A stretch of 64,000 nucleotides of DNA. It comes from Pyxicephalus adspersus. Taxonomy: Eukaryota; Chordata; Amphibia; Anura; Pyxicephalidae. Of the stretch, positions 1 to 26,244 are shown piece after piece. How positions within the stretch are numbered: the stretch's first letter is position 1; every line of letters begins with the position of its first letter. The translations under genes were made by a program, and so were the position numbers. The notes beneath the pieces were generated by a model that did not search any database, was not told the DNA's origin, and saw only the letters and a program-made list of their open reading frames with translations. The stretch covers positions 65,345,608 through 65,409,607 of the forward strand of contig NC_092862.1 in the NCBI RefSeq assembly GCF_032062135.1. The letters run 5' to 3'.

Positions 1-960
1 AGCACTCCACCTCTGCGTGACCCATACTTCTATTCCATATGTTAGAACATCTCAGAGTAAGAAAGTCTATAATCCACTGGAGATAGTATCCTCTTTTAAA
101 AATTTTTACCAAGACCTATACTATCTTAAAGGGAAGCACGCAGATATGGTGCCAGACACATTCCACAATAGAGTTAGGAGATTATATAACAAAGAGAGAG
201 CTTCCGTCTATCTCTGACACCGCCTACACCTAGAGAGACCCTTCACTGGCTTGGAGCTGTGCTCCTGTATATCATCCCTTAAAGCTGGGAAAAGTCCCAG
301 ACCTGATGGCCTGACTGCAAAACATTTCATGACTATTTTCCATCTCTTCTGTTGTCAGTATTTAATAGTATATCCAGTGAATGTGGATTTCCCAGTCAAT
401 CCCTAGAGGCCCATAATATGGTGATACCTAAGCCAATTGACGAATTTGGACATTGGGATATACTCCAAACTTTTAGCCAACAGGTTAAAATAGTTGATTC
501 CCTGATATTATACATTTAGATCAAGTGGGGTTTACATCAGACAGAGAAGCTAGGGATAATACGGAAAAAACGGTGTCTCATTAATTGGGCCCAGAAGACT
601 TCAGTCCCCATGTGTCTTTTATTTGTCAATGCCGAAAAAAGTGTTTGACCACACTAATTGGGTGTTTTTACGGGAGGGGCTTCTTCAAATAGGTATTGGC
701 CCCCATATGTTTGATAGAATACAAGCCCTATAATTCAGGTCCATATGCGAACGTGGGAACTAATGGAGTTTTATCAGACTCATTTAATGTACAAAATGGG
801 ACCAGACAGGGCTGCCCCCTTTCTCCCATACTGTATATCTTAGTAATGAAACACCTAGCCAACGCTGTCTGACAAAATGTACATATTAGTCTCTCTGCCA
901 GTGCTTAGAAAAGAATTTGATCATTTTGGGGTTCTGAGTAAGTTTACTTTAATCTTAAAA
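1..960 (+). mobile_element. Decayed L1-type LINE ORF2 fragment (reverse transcriptase)
   Basis: Conceptual translation across several frames gives recognisable pieces of an L1-clade reverse transcriptase: GKSPRPDGLTAK near 290-325, a block ending SLINWAQKTSVPMCLLFVNA near 570-635 (the place of the first catalytic Asp block, here Asn instead of Asp), and [17 protein letters not shown] near 795-855. The pieces are in the right order but separated by stops and frameshifts, so the copy is dead. It lies in the dusp22 intron upstream of the first visible coding exon and in the same orientation as the gene. The left end is cut by the window edge. The exact L1 subfamily cannot be told. Confidence 0.8.
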
Positions 961-1213
961 TATACTATATGGCAGTGGTCCTTCATAGGGTAGTAGATTG
1001 GGCCAAAAGCAAAACTGAAAAGCTATGGGTATTTTTAGATGAGGTTCTGACAGCATGTGACCTGTCTGTGACCTGTCTGTTTTACCAGGAGTACACCCAT
1101 CGTTCCAAACCCATTCGCCACTTGATCCATGTGATTCCACAATTTAGCATGATGTTGGGGTTTTACAAAAAGCATAACCAAGTTATTCTGAAATTGTACC
1201 ATTTCCTTTCTAG

Positions 1214-14279
<13,066 letters not shown>

Positions 14280-15550
14280 GTTTTTATTGAAGCACGTGTA
14301 TTTACTGTCTAAATTAAGTCACCACTAAAAAGTATATAAGCAGACACCACATTGGTGACTAACAATTGATACAGAAGAGGTTAGATATGAGTTATGAGAG
14401 GTCTTATGAACGCAAATTAATGTCCCTGGAAAGATGAGAAATGCATTGTTGAATTGCAATATAAGTCTAGATTTATTCTAGTCTGTCACAGGAAGGGGGT
14501 GAGTGAGTGAGTTCCACTACTTTTGTGAATTCTTGGCATTCTGGCACTTTATTACGTATTTTCCTGACACGGATTTCTCCCTGAAAGCTTTGATATGAGT
14601 AAGCACTGTACTATGGCTTTTACTGTGCTTCTGTTTTTAACATATATTTTAACATTTTCTACCTCAATTTGCCATTAGTTTGTAAATTTACCAAGCTGAA
14701 CCACTTCCCAATTGCATCCTTAAACAACAAAAATGTTAAGCGGAAATTTCTCAGGTCGTACAGTGTCAAGAGTGATGGTATTACTGTTCTTCTCCAAGAC
14801 CAATCTGAAGTTTATGTAATTGGTGCCACAATAGACTCAGGTAATGTTGAAGTCAAGTGTTCTTTACTCTATTGGCTGATTTTAAAAGGATACCAGTTCT
14901 TGTAAAAGTAAAGGTGACTATATAATCTCTTTATACTAAAGGAGTTCCTGTATTGAGATTATGCTCTTTATATAATACACAAGAACGTTGTTTAAAAACA
15001 TATCTAAGTAAACGTAGCCCACCACGCTTGGAATTGTAGCGAGTGTCATGTGAACATAAAACTGTGGGATAGTACCATCATTAGAGACCATTTTATGTAT
15101 TACTACTTTTGTGGTTACCAAGAACTTATGCTTAAAATGGCAGGGAAATAACACGTGCTAGTTAGGACTTTGCACAATGCTATGTAGAATACTGAAGATG
15201 GCAAGGCCACATTTCCAGACTTGATAATGATTAGGAATGTTGCTGTACTCTGATCAGTCGTATGCCATCTTGGGGTCCTTCATCATTAGATTAAGGAACA
15301 TATATGGCAATTTGATCAGACGTATAAGGCTTTGTAAAGAAACTTGAACTGGGCATCAAGAATACCTTTTCTTTATGTGCTTTGTGGTTATTAAAATGAT
15401 AAGATACATATATTCCTCTGAATTGTTTCTATATAAATACAAGCCATGTTAAAACGTTTTTACATTCCCACTGCTATACATGTGGACTGTTATTGTGTGA
15501 TTTTTTTCATATAGAAAAGGTGGTTCAATAAAAATAAATCTGTATTATAC
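14280..15550 (+). other. dusp22: dusp22 3' untranslated region (end inferred)
   Basis: No reading frame here resembles a known protein, and no obvious repeat family interrupts the stretch. It runs from the stop codon to a polyadenylation signal at 15527. A 78-residue open frame at 14669-14905 has no recognisable domain and is treated as chance within the UTR. Confidence 0.5.
15527..15532 (+). promoter_or_regulatory. Candidate polyadenylation signal of dusp22
   Basis: The hexamer aataaa lies 1.25 kb after the dusp22 stop, with a second aataaa-like stretch immediately after it. About 25 bases further on is a GT/T-rich stretch (gtgtggactgttttttc), the layout expected for cleavage and polyadenylation. 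Other hexamers cannot be excluded as alternative sites. Confidence 0.5.
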
Positions 15551-15559
15551 AAATGTGTG

Positions 15560-17480
15560 GACTGTTTTTTCACTTCACCTGCATTATGATTTTTTTGTCT
15601 ACATAAAACTACTTATCCTATGTCTAATATATTTGGCAGGAATGACCTTCTAATGTAGATGTAAGCCTTAACCACATGACATTTTGTGTGACGTGCTGTG
15701 TATAATTAAACAAAGGCCATTTTTAAAATGCATACTATTTTCACCCTTTTTTCACTTTTTGTTGAATCTTAGTGCTTTTGATCTCCTGTAGTCTCTTTGC
15801 ATGTGTGTGATTCCGGTCTACATGCATGGGATTGTACGCCCCATCAGCATCTACCACCCCTTACTATATAACTTTTACTAAACAAAATTATAGCATATTC
15901 AATTAATGAACACCAAGTTGATTGTGGTAAAAGATTAGGCTGCAGCTCCTGTATTGGGTAAAAAATAAATTGAACTTTAAAATAAACCAATATTCCATTT
16001 TAAAACATACACCAACTTCTATTAACCAATAATAAACCAAATACACATAGTCCTTAATATTCAAGTGTAAACCATAACCTACCAACCATCCATTTTTTTA
16101 AGTATTACAAATATACTGTCCGCCCAGGAGTGGGCAGCATTATTCCCATAAAGGATGACCACAACAAGGAGAGAGAGAATGTAGCAGAGACACTGGAAGA
16201 GGTGAATGTAGCTGACAGTTCCTAAGGTAAAATGTGACACTCCCTCAGCTCCACAGGCATATAAAGGGTAAAGAAAAACGTCACTGGATAGCTATCCATG
16301 TGCTTTAGTTTTTTTATTTCTAAAATGATGATGATGATTTTGTCTACCACTTTTTTACCCTTTATTTTTTCTTCAATCAAGGCTTTTCAGTTAGACTTAT
16401 ATTTGCTGACAAAGCTCACCTCTCCTTCCACAGACTCCTCTCTGTTGTACTGGAAGTTAGCCTGGAGGTTACCTTTGGACACTGGGTGCCACACAATGTC
16501 ACTTACCCTGTTCCGGTACTAGTTGGCCACAAAGTTCAGGACCATAGAGGCCCTACAAGTGTGTTTTCAGACCTAGCCTTGGCAGTCATATAATTCTTGA
16601 CTGTTTAATTCCGCTTTACCTACAATTGGTAAGCGTGTATTTGAGGAGTTTCAGCTGGCTGTACCTATCCCTGCCCTTAGGAGACTCTCTTAGCTCCTAA
16701 TAATTCTGTGTTCACTACAGTGAGACTTAATGATCAGTCCATTCTTTCTAGTCTAGGCTACTTTTTAGTTTCAAAGTAATGGCTTTCCCAGAGCCAGAGC
16801 AATTTTATGGAGAGTTGAAACAAGACAATGTAGCCTTGTAGTTCCTAACACACTTAGTGGATGGTTTCTTTTTGGGTAATAAGGTCCCCAATGTGGATTG
16901 TGAACATTCTATACAGTAGGTAGCCTGGTTTTTGCTTCATTCAAAAATGAGAGATTAACAACTAATAGTATGAAAAATACACCTCAGATTTAAACAGGCC
17001 CTACACACTATACTTTACTATTAGTGTTATTACAATATTTTAATACTGTGTTATTTATTTAAAACATCTTTTGTATGCCAGTACTCCACCATTAATCCAC
17101 CGTTTTTAATCTTAATTTGAATTTTGTGGCTTGTAGAACTTGGTCAGAAGAGCTATTCGCATAATCTGTCAATAAAAGGTCTGCTTAGAATCCTGCAGAG
17201 AGATCCTGTCTTTCTAAAATGGTTAGAGTGGATCTGCTGTACCTAATTGCCTTTTAATAATTTCTGCATACCTACAAGTCCTAAATTAAGCAGGAGTTTT
17301 CATGCCATATCATTTTTTAATAAAGTTTCTTTTTTCTATTTATTAAACAGATTTTAACATTTTATACCCACCATATGTACAGAATATCCAGTACCACTCA
17401 ATGAACAATATATAATCTATTGGACCTTTTATATTTTTCATTCCCCATACAGAGATGCAGAAAACTCCTCATATCTTGGA
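15560..17480. other. Intergenic, no assigned feature
   Basis: No coding exon or clean repeat end recognised. A moderately GC-richer stretch near 16390-16760 looks like old repeat DNA but could not be assigned. Confidence 0.4.
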
Positions 17481-17496
17481 AAATGCTCTATACAAA

Positions 17497-17545
17497 GATT
17501 CCAGTGCGATTCACAGATCCAATGCCTGCTTCCTCAGGGGAGAAC
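17497..17545 (-). other. Decayed hammerhead-like core (minus strand)
   Basis: Read on the minus strand, CTGAGGA is intact at 17537-17531. It is followed by a possible four-pair stem (GCAG with CTGT) and then GAATCGCACT, in the place of the GAAACGCGTC expected from related copies. Two to four changes fall in the conserved second box and cleavage site, so it should be inactive. Confidence 0.3.
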
Positions 17546-18678
17546 ATATACCTTGAGGGCAGAGTATTCTAGAAGCTAAACAAAAGCATCATGTCATACT
17601 TGTAGTTATACAGAAATTATTATTATATATATGGATATGGCATGGTTGTGGATTAACAAATACCAGTTGTGCCTGCTTTCATAGATAAATTTATGACTAC
17701 AGAGCATCATTGCTCACATAACTGCAATTTTTGTATGGTCTTTACAGCTCGGTCATCAAGCATATTACATGTATAATTTGATGGCTGAAATGTAAAATAC
17801 AGTTCCTTTCATCACTAACTGTACCTTCTGAAAGTGCCACTTTCCTGTCTGTATTACTGATGATCTAATATGAATTGCTAACCTTTACTTAATGCATGCA
17901 TACTCTGGGTAACTTTCATATCGGATAGCATAGGATTAGCATTTGTGTAGCTATTATAGTTGTTTTTCTACTAAATTCTTGTATGGTCATTTTTCAATTT
18001 TTTATTTCATGTTTTAAAGAAATAAGTAGGCTTATATGTTGGGAATATTATAAATACAGACATGACTACGTTATTGGGATTCTTCCAATATGAGAAAATA
18101 CATTCTACTGCTACATTAAGTCCTAATTTAGAACATTGTGGGAATCCATATTATGGGAATATACTGTATGTGATTTAGAATTACATGTTTGTCGTGCTGT
18201 ATCAAAGATCCCTTATTAACAACAAATACATCATAGTCTATAGTTTCCTCCTCCAACAACAACAACAACAACAACAACAAATATGCTATGTTAAGTGGTG
18301 ACTGGCCAATAGCACCATATAGTAAGCAAAAACTTATTTGTGTGCTTGTAAATAGGGGCATTGCATTCTAGAGAAGTACTAAAGTTTCCTCATACTCAGT
18401 GAATACTATGTTGATTAAATATAGGAAATAAACACACTATTAGACAATTACACAAGTAACATAAGATATTTTCAAATGCATATCCAAACCCAAAAACAAA
18501 AATATGTATTGCATATTAACTGCCCTTAGATTAGGTGACTGTATCATTGTTCTTGCTTTATTTTTACCTGGTGATCTTGCTAGTAACAGATTTGCTATCC
18601 TAGGTGAAATGTCACCCTAGGCTTCTCATCCCTGCTTAGACTGCAGCCTCAAAAGCTATTACATAGGGTAAGATTGTT
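17546..18678. other. Intergenic, no gene; short (CAA)n at 18255-18281
   Basis: AT-rich DNA. About nine CAA units near 18255-18281 are the only distinct feature. Confidence 0.5.
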
Positions 18679-19075
18679 CTGTAGAGCAGCGGTCCCCAAC
18701 CTTTTTGGCCCCAGGGACCGGTTTCACGGAAGGAAATTTCTCTCAGGACCGGGGGGTGCACAGAGAGAAAAGAGAAGACATACTCTGGCGTCTTCTCTTT
18801 TCTCTCTGTGCACCTCTGCTGCTTCAAAGCGATCACATGACATCTGACAGCCAATCGAGCTGCATGTCATGTGCTCGCATTGCTTGTACACAGACTACTG
18901 TGTACATTTACCGGCATCTCATACAAACACCGCTGCGGACCACTTCCGGTCCGCGGATGGTGGTTGGGTGCCGCTTCGTTTTCAATAATGGATCATGTAC
19001 TCGCGGCCCACTGAAAACACCGCCGCGGACCGGTAGTGGGCCGCGGCCCGGTGGTTGGGGACCGCTGCTGTAGAG
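18679..19075. mobile_element. hAT-type MITE with 8-bp target duplication
   Basis: The inverted ends CAGCGGTCCCCAACC and GGTTGGGGACCGCTG enclose 381 bases, flanked by the exact 8-base duplication ctgtagag (18679-18686 and 19068-19075). This combination defines hAT-type transposition. The inside is CpG-rich and holds a long hairpin (agagagaaaagagaaga facing tcttctcttttctctct near 18762-18808). There is no transposase. Confidence 0.9.
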
Positions 19076-19201
19076 CGAAATAGAAAACTAAAAAGTTTAA
19101 TGACCCTTTTTCAGATATCAGTTTAGTGCAACATTTTGTGACTTGCAATGAAAATATAGTTAGCCAAAAATGCATCCATTAGACAAATATTTTGTAATAT
19201 G

Positions 19202-19203
<2 letters not shown>

Positions 19204-19242
<39 letters not shown>
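19204..19242. repeat. (AT)n microsatellite
   Basis: About 19 AT units. Confidence 0.95.
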
Positions 19243-19248
<6 letters not shown>

Positions 19249-20690
19249 TACAGTATATATATAATATACAACAAGTGGCTAATTTTATAATTGAATGCAA
19301 AATTTTTAATATGATTAATAAATTGTAGTAAAATATAATAAATGTAAAGCACCGTCATATAATTTAATTTAATGTAATGAAAACTTTGGGACAAAAGTCT
19401 GTACACAGGAAGCCCTTTTTGCAGGCGTCTGAATTTCTAAAGCATTCTGTAGTCATTTAATAATTTTAGAAAATGGCTGTTAAAACCCATCTAGCCAAAT
19501 AATTTGCTTCCCCTGCTTGAATTACAAGATGGAGTTTAAAATTAACCTGATGACTGATATTAAGGTAACGGTTGGTATATTTATACACAACAAAAATGTG
19601 ACTGAATTCTTGTCTTTACATGACTGAACATAAAGCTTCTATCTGAAAAACAAATATGCAAATACAGGTTTTCTGCGAATTCTTGTGACACAGCAAATTA
19701 CCCATTTAACCTACAGATAATCATAAAATATTACTGAAACACACACTCAATTTCATGGAATAAACCAGAGTCTATTGTTATCTATTCACCTAAATAAATG
19801 AACATTTTAAAAGACAAATTACCATTTATTTTTTTTTCTGCAATTTTCTTTGTTTGGTACAGAAAATTATTCTGCTAGTTTGTGTATTCATAACACACAC
19901 ATAGATGGAGTAATGTTAGAGTAGAACCCATAGTACATAATTTGGCAGGCCAGAGATAAGTCATAATAATGAAAGAAGTATGTGGAAGAAGATGAACCCT
20001 CTTATTGATATATAAGCTGTAGGAGCGAGGAATTGACGGACACTGCCACAAAAGGCACAGCAGTTCTTCCTGACTGATGTTGTAGAACTGATTTACACAC
20101 GTTAGATTTAACCTGAGAGGTGTCTGGCCATTTGTCATTTGGGCAACAATCCTCTGATGTGTACGTCCCTATAACTGGGCTCTAAATTTAATCCAGTGAA
20201 TGAAAGCCATTGTTACCGAAATATTTACCTTTGTAGGCACAGCTGGGCTATATTAGAGATTACTGAGGATGTTTCCATTTTTTCGAGCCCCTCCTGCTGT
20301 GTTTGTAATTCAACCTCTGATCATAAGAATTATTCTAAATTTTGAAAATCCGTCCACATAAAAGTCATTACAAAAATCTCAAATCTGGTGATACTGCTTT
20401 TCTCATTAAAATATTTAAAGCCAAAATATAGACTATAGGTCCAGAGATATAGACAGACCAACTCATGTAAATCCAGCTTTACTTATAAAAAAGCTGATTT
20501 TGCAGGTTGGACCTTTATATGGTGGACAGCTTTGCTGTCCAGGTGTAAGGTTCAGAAAGTCAGACGTGCATGGCCAGTTATCTCTACAGGAAAGGTCAAG
20601 ATGTGCGTAAACTTTATTCAGTTTTACCATCCGACTTTTACTGTTAGTAACCTGTTCCTAAATATTTGTTTCATTAACTGCTGATTTTAT
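19243..20690. other. Intergenic, no assigned feature
   Basis: AT-rich, no coding signal or repeat end recognised. Confidence 0.45.
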
Positions 20691-20699
20691 TAGCAACAT

Positions 20700-21900
20700 G
20701 GCAGCCACTCAGTGCATTTAGGCATGTGGACATTGTCAAGGTGACCTGCTGAGGTTCAAAACTGACCACCAGAAATGGGGAAAAGGGAAAAATGATGTAA
20801 GTGACTTTGAAAGTGGCATGGTTGTTGATGTGTGGCTTGCTGGTCTGAGTACTTTAGAAACTACTGATCTGTGGAGATGTTCATGCATATTCATCTCTGA
20901 GGATTACTGAGAATAATCTGAAAAAGGGACAATATCCAGTTGTCTTGAATAACGATGTCTTGTTGATGATTAAGGTCAGACGAGAATGGCCAGACTGGTT
21001 TTAACTCATAGAAAGACAATAGTCACACTGAAAGCATACAGAAATAAAAACACACTGGGTTCAATGTTTACACTAAGCCAGTGTAAACAACTCCAGTATA
21101 GCTAAAAGTTGTTATTTTCAAATATCTACTGCTATAAAGAGAAACCCAAGAGCCAACATTAAGACTAATTTTTTACTGGAGACTCTTACACGAATTATGG
21201 AAGCTGCACAACTCCTACCCAAACACAATGAGCACTTCCACAATGGGAGTAAATAGAGAAAAAGCCTGAGAGTGACCCTATCCAAGGCTGCCCAGGGGCC
21301 ATTGGGTTCTAATCTCATGGGATGTTGGTAATAGCAGGGGAGACCACCTAGAATCCTTCTGTATCTCCTCCATACACCAGTAGAACAGTGCCATCAAATA
21401 ACCACTCATTACAACAGGTTTACAGAAGAGCATCTCTGAATTCACAATCTGTCAAACCTTTAAGCAGATTGGATACAGCAGCTGGAAACCACACTAGGTG
21501 CTGCTTTTGTCAGCTAAAAACAGGCACCCGGGGCTTTATTTCACACAAGCTAACCAAAATTGGACAAGAGAAGATTGGAAAAACATTGCCTGGTCTGAGT
21601 AGTCTAATTTTCTGCTGAGACATTCATATGGTAGGGTTAGAATTTGGCAACATAATAGCATAGATCAATCCTTTCTCATATAAACAGATCCGGCTGCTGG
21701 GGGTCATGTGGGGGTATTTACTTGGTACACTTTGGGCCCCTTAGTACCAACTGAGCATGCTTTAATTACCACAACCTATCATAGCCTAATATTGCTGATC
21801 ATGTCCATCACTTTATAACTAGAGTATACCCATCTTTTGATAGCTTATACCAGGAAGATAACGTGCCAAATTCCTGCTCAATTTTATTACAGAGTTAGTA
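20700..21900 (+). mobile_element. Second Tc1-like transposase relic, heavily decayed
   Basis: Nucleotide similarity to the relic at 5230-5965 is visible in order: agtgactttgaaagtggcat near 20800 (cf. DFECGM), tctgagtactttagaaac near 20846 (cf. LSISET), agaagagcatctctgaatt near 21424 (cf. KRASLNE), and aacattgcctggtctgagta near 21583. Frames are broken throughout, and about 350 bases of unrelated sequence near 21040-21390 interrupt it. Confidence 0.6.
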
Positions 21901-23785
21901 AAATTACCATTGCATCAAGTAAAAAAATAATGCATCTATTGGCAGGATTAACAGGCAAAAAGAAAAAACTCCCCAAAACTACTTAGTGACATCATTGTAC
22001 AATTGTGTCTTTAGTTCATAATTACATCTAACTATTATTTTGTAATATTGGGGTTGACCAATAAATTCATATATTGCATTTATTGTATGTACAGGTAATC
22101 ATGTAAAATTACATGTAAAAAGCATGAAGTTAGCCATGTAAATGTTAACTTTGCACTTCTTTTAGTGCATTGTTCTTTACCATTTAACCATCTCCATCAT
22201 TTTACTATTTGAGTGGCCACAATTCTATCATTTCATGGTTCACTTTTGGGCCTACTGAATATACTTTATACCCGTTGTTCTTAAACTTCCTCAAGGACCC
22301 AAAAATGTTACTGTACTGGAACGCAAGAAGAAAATGACTACTAACATGTAAGCCCAGACAGATAACCATGGTCATATACTTCATTGCAGGTGTTCTTCAT
22401 CATTTTGGTAAAATTTAGTAAATAAAACTAAAGGGTTGATGTGTGTGGTGGGTGGAAAAATTTATTTTGTTTTAGTCCTGTAGAAATAAATGCTCTCATA
22501 ATAATAATTCATTAAAACCATTGTTCATAGGCTACAACACAAGACACTGAGGATGTTTGGAACGCTGGTATTTAGTAGGTGCCCAAAGTTTGGAAGAGGT
22601 TCCTCATGCCCAGTAGCATGGGGTAAGTACTAGAAATATATAGGTTCACATGTCTTCACCCCTCCTAAACAGAGTATTCCTTTCTTAGTTCCCCTGCTGC
22701 CCTGTTCAGTCACTGGGAGGAGAGAGCAGTACCTGCCTTCTCTGACAAAGCACAGGTTCACAATAAAAGATTACCTATTCTGGGAAATAAGGGGGCAGAC
22801 ATAGTTGACTTTCTTCTAAGAATGCTCTCTGCCTAGCTGTCTTCATATTTATCTTTATAGAAGATTTTTTTTATTTTTTTAAAAACCCATCCCCTGGACA
22901 CCTGAACTCATATTCTGCTGCATGGTTGCCTTATCTTGGACTGGTGCTAGCACACCAGCATCCCCTGCAAACCTCCATAGCAGAGGTACCTACCTTCTTT
23001 AAATGCGCATTTCAACTGTCTACCATGTCTTCTTCTTTGAAATGTACAGCGTATTTTGCACAAGAGAACAAAGTGAAAACACCATAGTTCCCTTTTTGTG
23101 CACCGTCTGGCTACTATCTAACATTTGTTACCAGAAAAATCATCCAGATTTAAGAACTTGTGACATTTTGGTTAATGCACGTGTTGCATTATTACCCTAA
23201 AAATAACAATATCTACAAGTACTTCAAACATATTTGAATAGTTGTATGACATCTGTGGCCTGCACCAGATTTTTTCCTATAGCGTGTGGGTGGTCTCTTG
23301 TGATAACTGACTCTAGAAGGCAGTGAAAAGTGGGTCACAAGCACCAATGAGAAGAAGAATTATTATTTAGAAAAAACATTCAGTTCTTCTTTATCACTGC
23401 CAGATGTCTGGGTGATTTCTGCACATTTTCCCCCATCAATTTCTGGTATGTACCAGCAGATTTTTTTATGTTGCTACAAGTCACCCTTTATTTTATCTAG
23501 TTTCTTATTTAGTCACTAGCTAAACGTATAAATAAATTATTTTTATATACTGCCATCTGGTACCAATTGAGGTAGCAGTGAGGCTGATTTACTAAAGGAG
23601 TTTAGGATGGTCACTTCATTATTAGGTTAGTAAATGAAGTGAAAATACACTTTACAAAATAACCAATAATGTGGATAAAAATGTAAAACTATTATTGTTG
23701 CTTGACCCTGATTGGATAAGTAAATTCCAGGATAAAAATCATGGTTACGTTTTATAAATATTCGGTACCCCTGTAGAAACTGTAT
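21901..23785. other. Intergenic, no assigned feature
   Basis: AT-rich. A fragment near 23580-23650 (ctgatttactaaaggagttt) resembles one end of the MITE type at 12206. Confidence 0.4.
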
Positions 23786-23922
23786 GGGCCTGATTTAAAA
23801 AAAGCTCTCAAAGATTGGAAAAGATAGACTATCATGGGAGAACCTGGGTAATCCAACAAAGGTGAAATGGATTTCTTAAAAATCATTTACTATTAGTTGG
23901 CAATTGTTTTCATCCACAGCGT
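23786..23922. mobile_element. Half copy of the GGGCCTGATTTATT MITE
   Basis: It begins GGGCCTGATTTA and follows the left half of the complete copy at 25021 (including tggatttcttaaaaatcat), then stops in the middle. The right half is missing. Confidence 0.6.
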
Positions 23923-25020
23923 TCCATACTGCTCTATGCCTTTAGGCTGAGTTGGATGATTCATTTAATGCGTTTGTGTTTTCATATGTCTTTATCTATA
24001 TTGTGCACAATACAGTGATGGACAGTAAAATAAAAATGGAGAGAATAAATATATCTAGCAGTATAAATAACCCTGTCATATAAATCCAGTTTACAAATCC
24101 ATCCACCTAAAAGCAATATATAACTTTTTGACAAACAACAACTTTCTAACTTGCCATCATTGCACCTTTGCATTGAAAAACTTGAACAATTATCTGTGCA
24201 TTGTTTTTGGCATTGGGAATCCTGACGTGGTTTAACACTAAATATGCACATTATAACACTTTAATATGCAATTTCACACACACCTATTTGTATATACATA
24301 TAAAGCTATGTCCAGAAGGTAATGACTGTTCTTCTTGACAAGTGAGTTCAGATGGTAGTGCTGTTGGTAAATACCATTAGAAGGTGAGTAAGGTTAAGCA
24401 AACATTTTTGCCTGATTAGGCGGGTCAATATTGCAGAAAAAGACAGGTGATGTTCCTTCTGCAGTAATATGTCCTACCAGCCTGATCCCTCCAGGTTTCT
24501 GGCCACAAAGCTGAGGTGCACATGTGCAGCCTCTGCTTTGGTTGCCAGGGAAACACGGCAATCCCAGCTTCCCTAGCACGTGGTGGGAATAAATGAACAC
24601 AGCCAATCAAGATGGCTGAAGAAGAGTAGGAGAGGGAAGAAGAAGATGGTGGCAGCCTGCAATGGAACGCCGATAGGTGAGTTCTATCGCTTTAGTTCCG
24701 CTTTAAGAGGAACATTGATAAACCCACCAAAGAGATGTGTTCATTTCCAGACTCTGTATAAAACAACATGCCCTCATAAAAAGGAGAGAAAACATTCTGC
24801 AGCCATCTACATGAGATCCCACTGACCTACTGTATGTTACAAGATATTTAGGTTTGTACAACAAGGCGAAGATTAAATCAAGTGTAGAAAGGTTGTGCTC
24901 AGATTTGCATCAAATAGCTTTGGAAATAATTTTATAGAGCACGTTCCACAGCCTCCCTCCAAGTTTGTGGGCTAAAAGCTGCATGTTCCTATTTTTGCTG
25001 CTTCAATATATTGGCTCAGT
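23923..25020. other. Intergenic, weak repeat trace near 24420-24680
   Basis: The stretch caggtgatgttccttctgca near 24445 recurs inverted near 26987-27006, so a shared repeat family covers part of both places. No gene. Confidence 0.4.
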
Positions 25021-25244
25021 GGGCCTGATTTATTAAAGTTCTCCAAGGCTGGAGAGGATACACTTTCATCAGCGAAGCTGGGTGATCCAGCAAACCTGGA
25101 ATGGATTTCTTAAAAATCATTTACTATTTGTTAGAAAATGGTTTCAATCCTGGACCATATCTATTCCAGGTTTGCTGGATCACCCAGCTTCACTAATGAA
25201 AGTGTATCCTCTCCAGTCATGGAGAGCTTTAATAAATCAGGCCC
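25021..25244. mobile_element. Palindromic MITE with GGGCCTGATTTATTAAAG ends
   Basis: The two halves are inverted copies: GGGCCTGATTTATTAAAG facing CTTTAATAAATCAGGCCC, with the inner cagcgaagctgggtgatcc facing ggatcacccagcttcact. It is 224 bases and noncoding. A homologous copy lies inverted at 37733-37948, and half copies lie at 23786 and about 54895. Confidence 0.85.
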
Positions 25245-25317
25245 ATTATGTGTATGGCAATGAGATTAGTAGTTTACAGGGGACCGGGAAGTAGAAAAAT
25301 GTTAAATTTTTGTTATG
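25245..25317. repeat. 73-bp segment shared with the flank of the MITE at 37733
   Basis: The 73 bases right of this MITE match, in inverted orientation and with two visible substitutions, the 73 bases left of the MITE at 37733. The duplicated unit is therefore larger than the palindromic MITE. Confidence 0.85.
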
Positions 25318-26244
25318 TGTTGAGTGATCTAGAACAAGTCTGAATATAAAAGTTTTCTCGAAACTCTAATCCAGTGGAAAATGTGAATCTTGCTTTTAGG
25401 CGGTAACTTTAATACTTTGACTCACTGACCTACAGCAAATATTTATATACTAAATACCTCAATTTTATGTTTGTTCAATGGAATTGATTTACAGAATATG
25501 GAAGACAACGTGTCAACATATTAGCCAAGCATACCCAGTCCTGTTGCTGCTAGAGAAACAGCATCAGCCCCATTGTTCAGCGCAATACCACCAGTTCCTA
25601 GGACCTTGTGTAGTTCCAAATAAATAAAAATACTCATGAACAAGAAGTCATTACCAGTATGTCATTCATTATTCTACCCTTTTATATAAAGTACATTTTT
25701 TTGATACATCCTCTTTAAATGTAAGTTTATCTAAGGTCTGTTCCTGATCACTGAGCATTATATTATAAAAGTTCAGATTGTAAATGTAATGGTGAAGACA
25801 TTGTAATGCTCGAAGACAGTGAAACACATTTTCAGCAAAAATACTAATCTACATCTCTACACCTTATTCTACTCTATTAAATCACAAAAGAACTCATGCT
25901 TGGGGAAAGATGAACCATTTTTTATAACATTCTTTAGAACAGAATTTTTCTTCTATATTTTCATTATTTTTTATATTTGATTTGTTTACCAGCCGGTAAA
26001 TGTAAATTTTCTGACAGCATCTTGTTACCATGGAATTTGATTTCACTACTATTCGAAACCTGCAATCATCTGAGACATTCAAAGATTCTTTACTGAAAGT
26101 ATCGGGATCTTATTCAAAAATTGCAATACAACTACATTTTTTCATCTTCTTGATGGGTTGGTATCCTAGGGGCTGCTATGTGGAAGGCCTAAATAATGAG
26201 GAAATGTATTACTAAAGAATCAATTTAAACTCAGGCCAAAATAT
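25318..26244. other. Intergenic, no assigned feature
   Basis: AT-rich, no gene or clear repeat. Confidence 0.45.

Noticed and set aside
17..217. 66-residue open frame at the left edge
   Set aside because: It belongs to the decayed L1 reverse-transcriptase copy, not to a gene of its own.
14669..14905. 78-residue frame after dusp22
   Set aside because: It lies in the dusp22 3' UTR, without splice signals or family resemblance.
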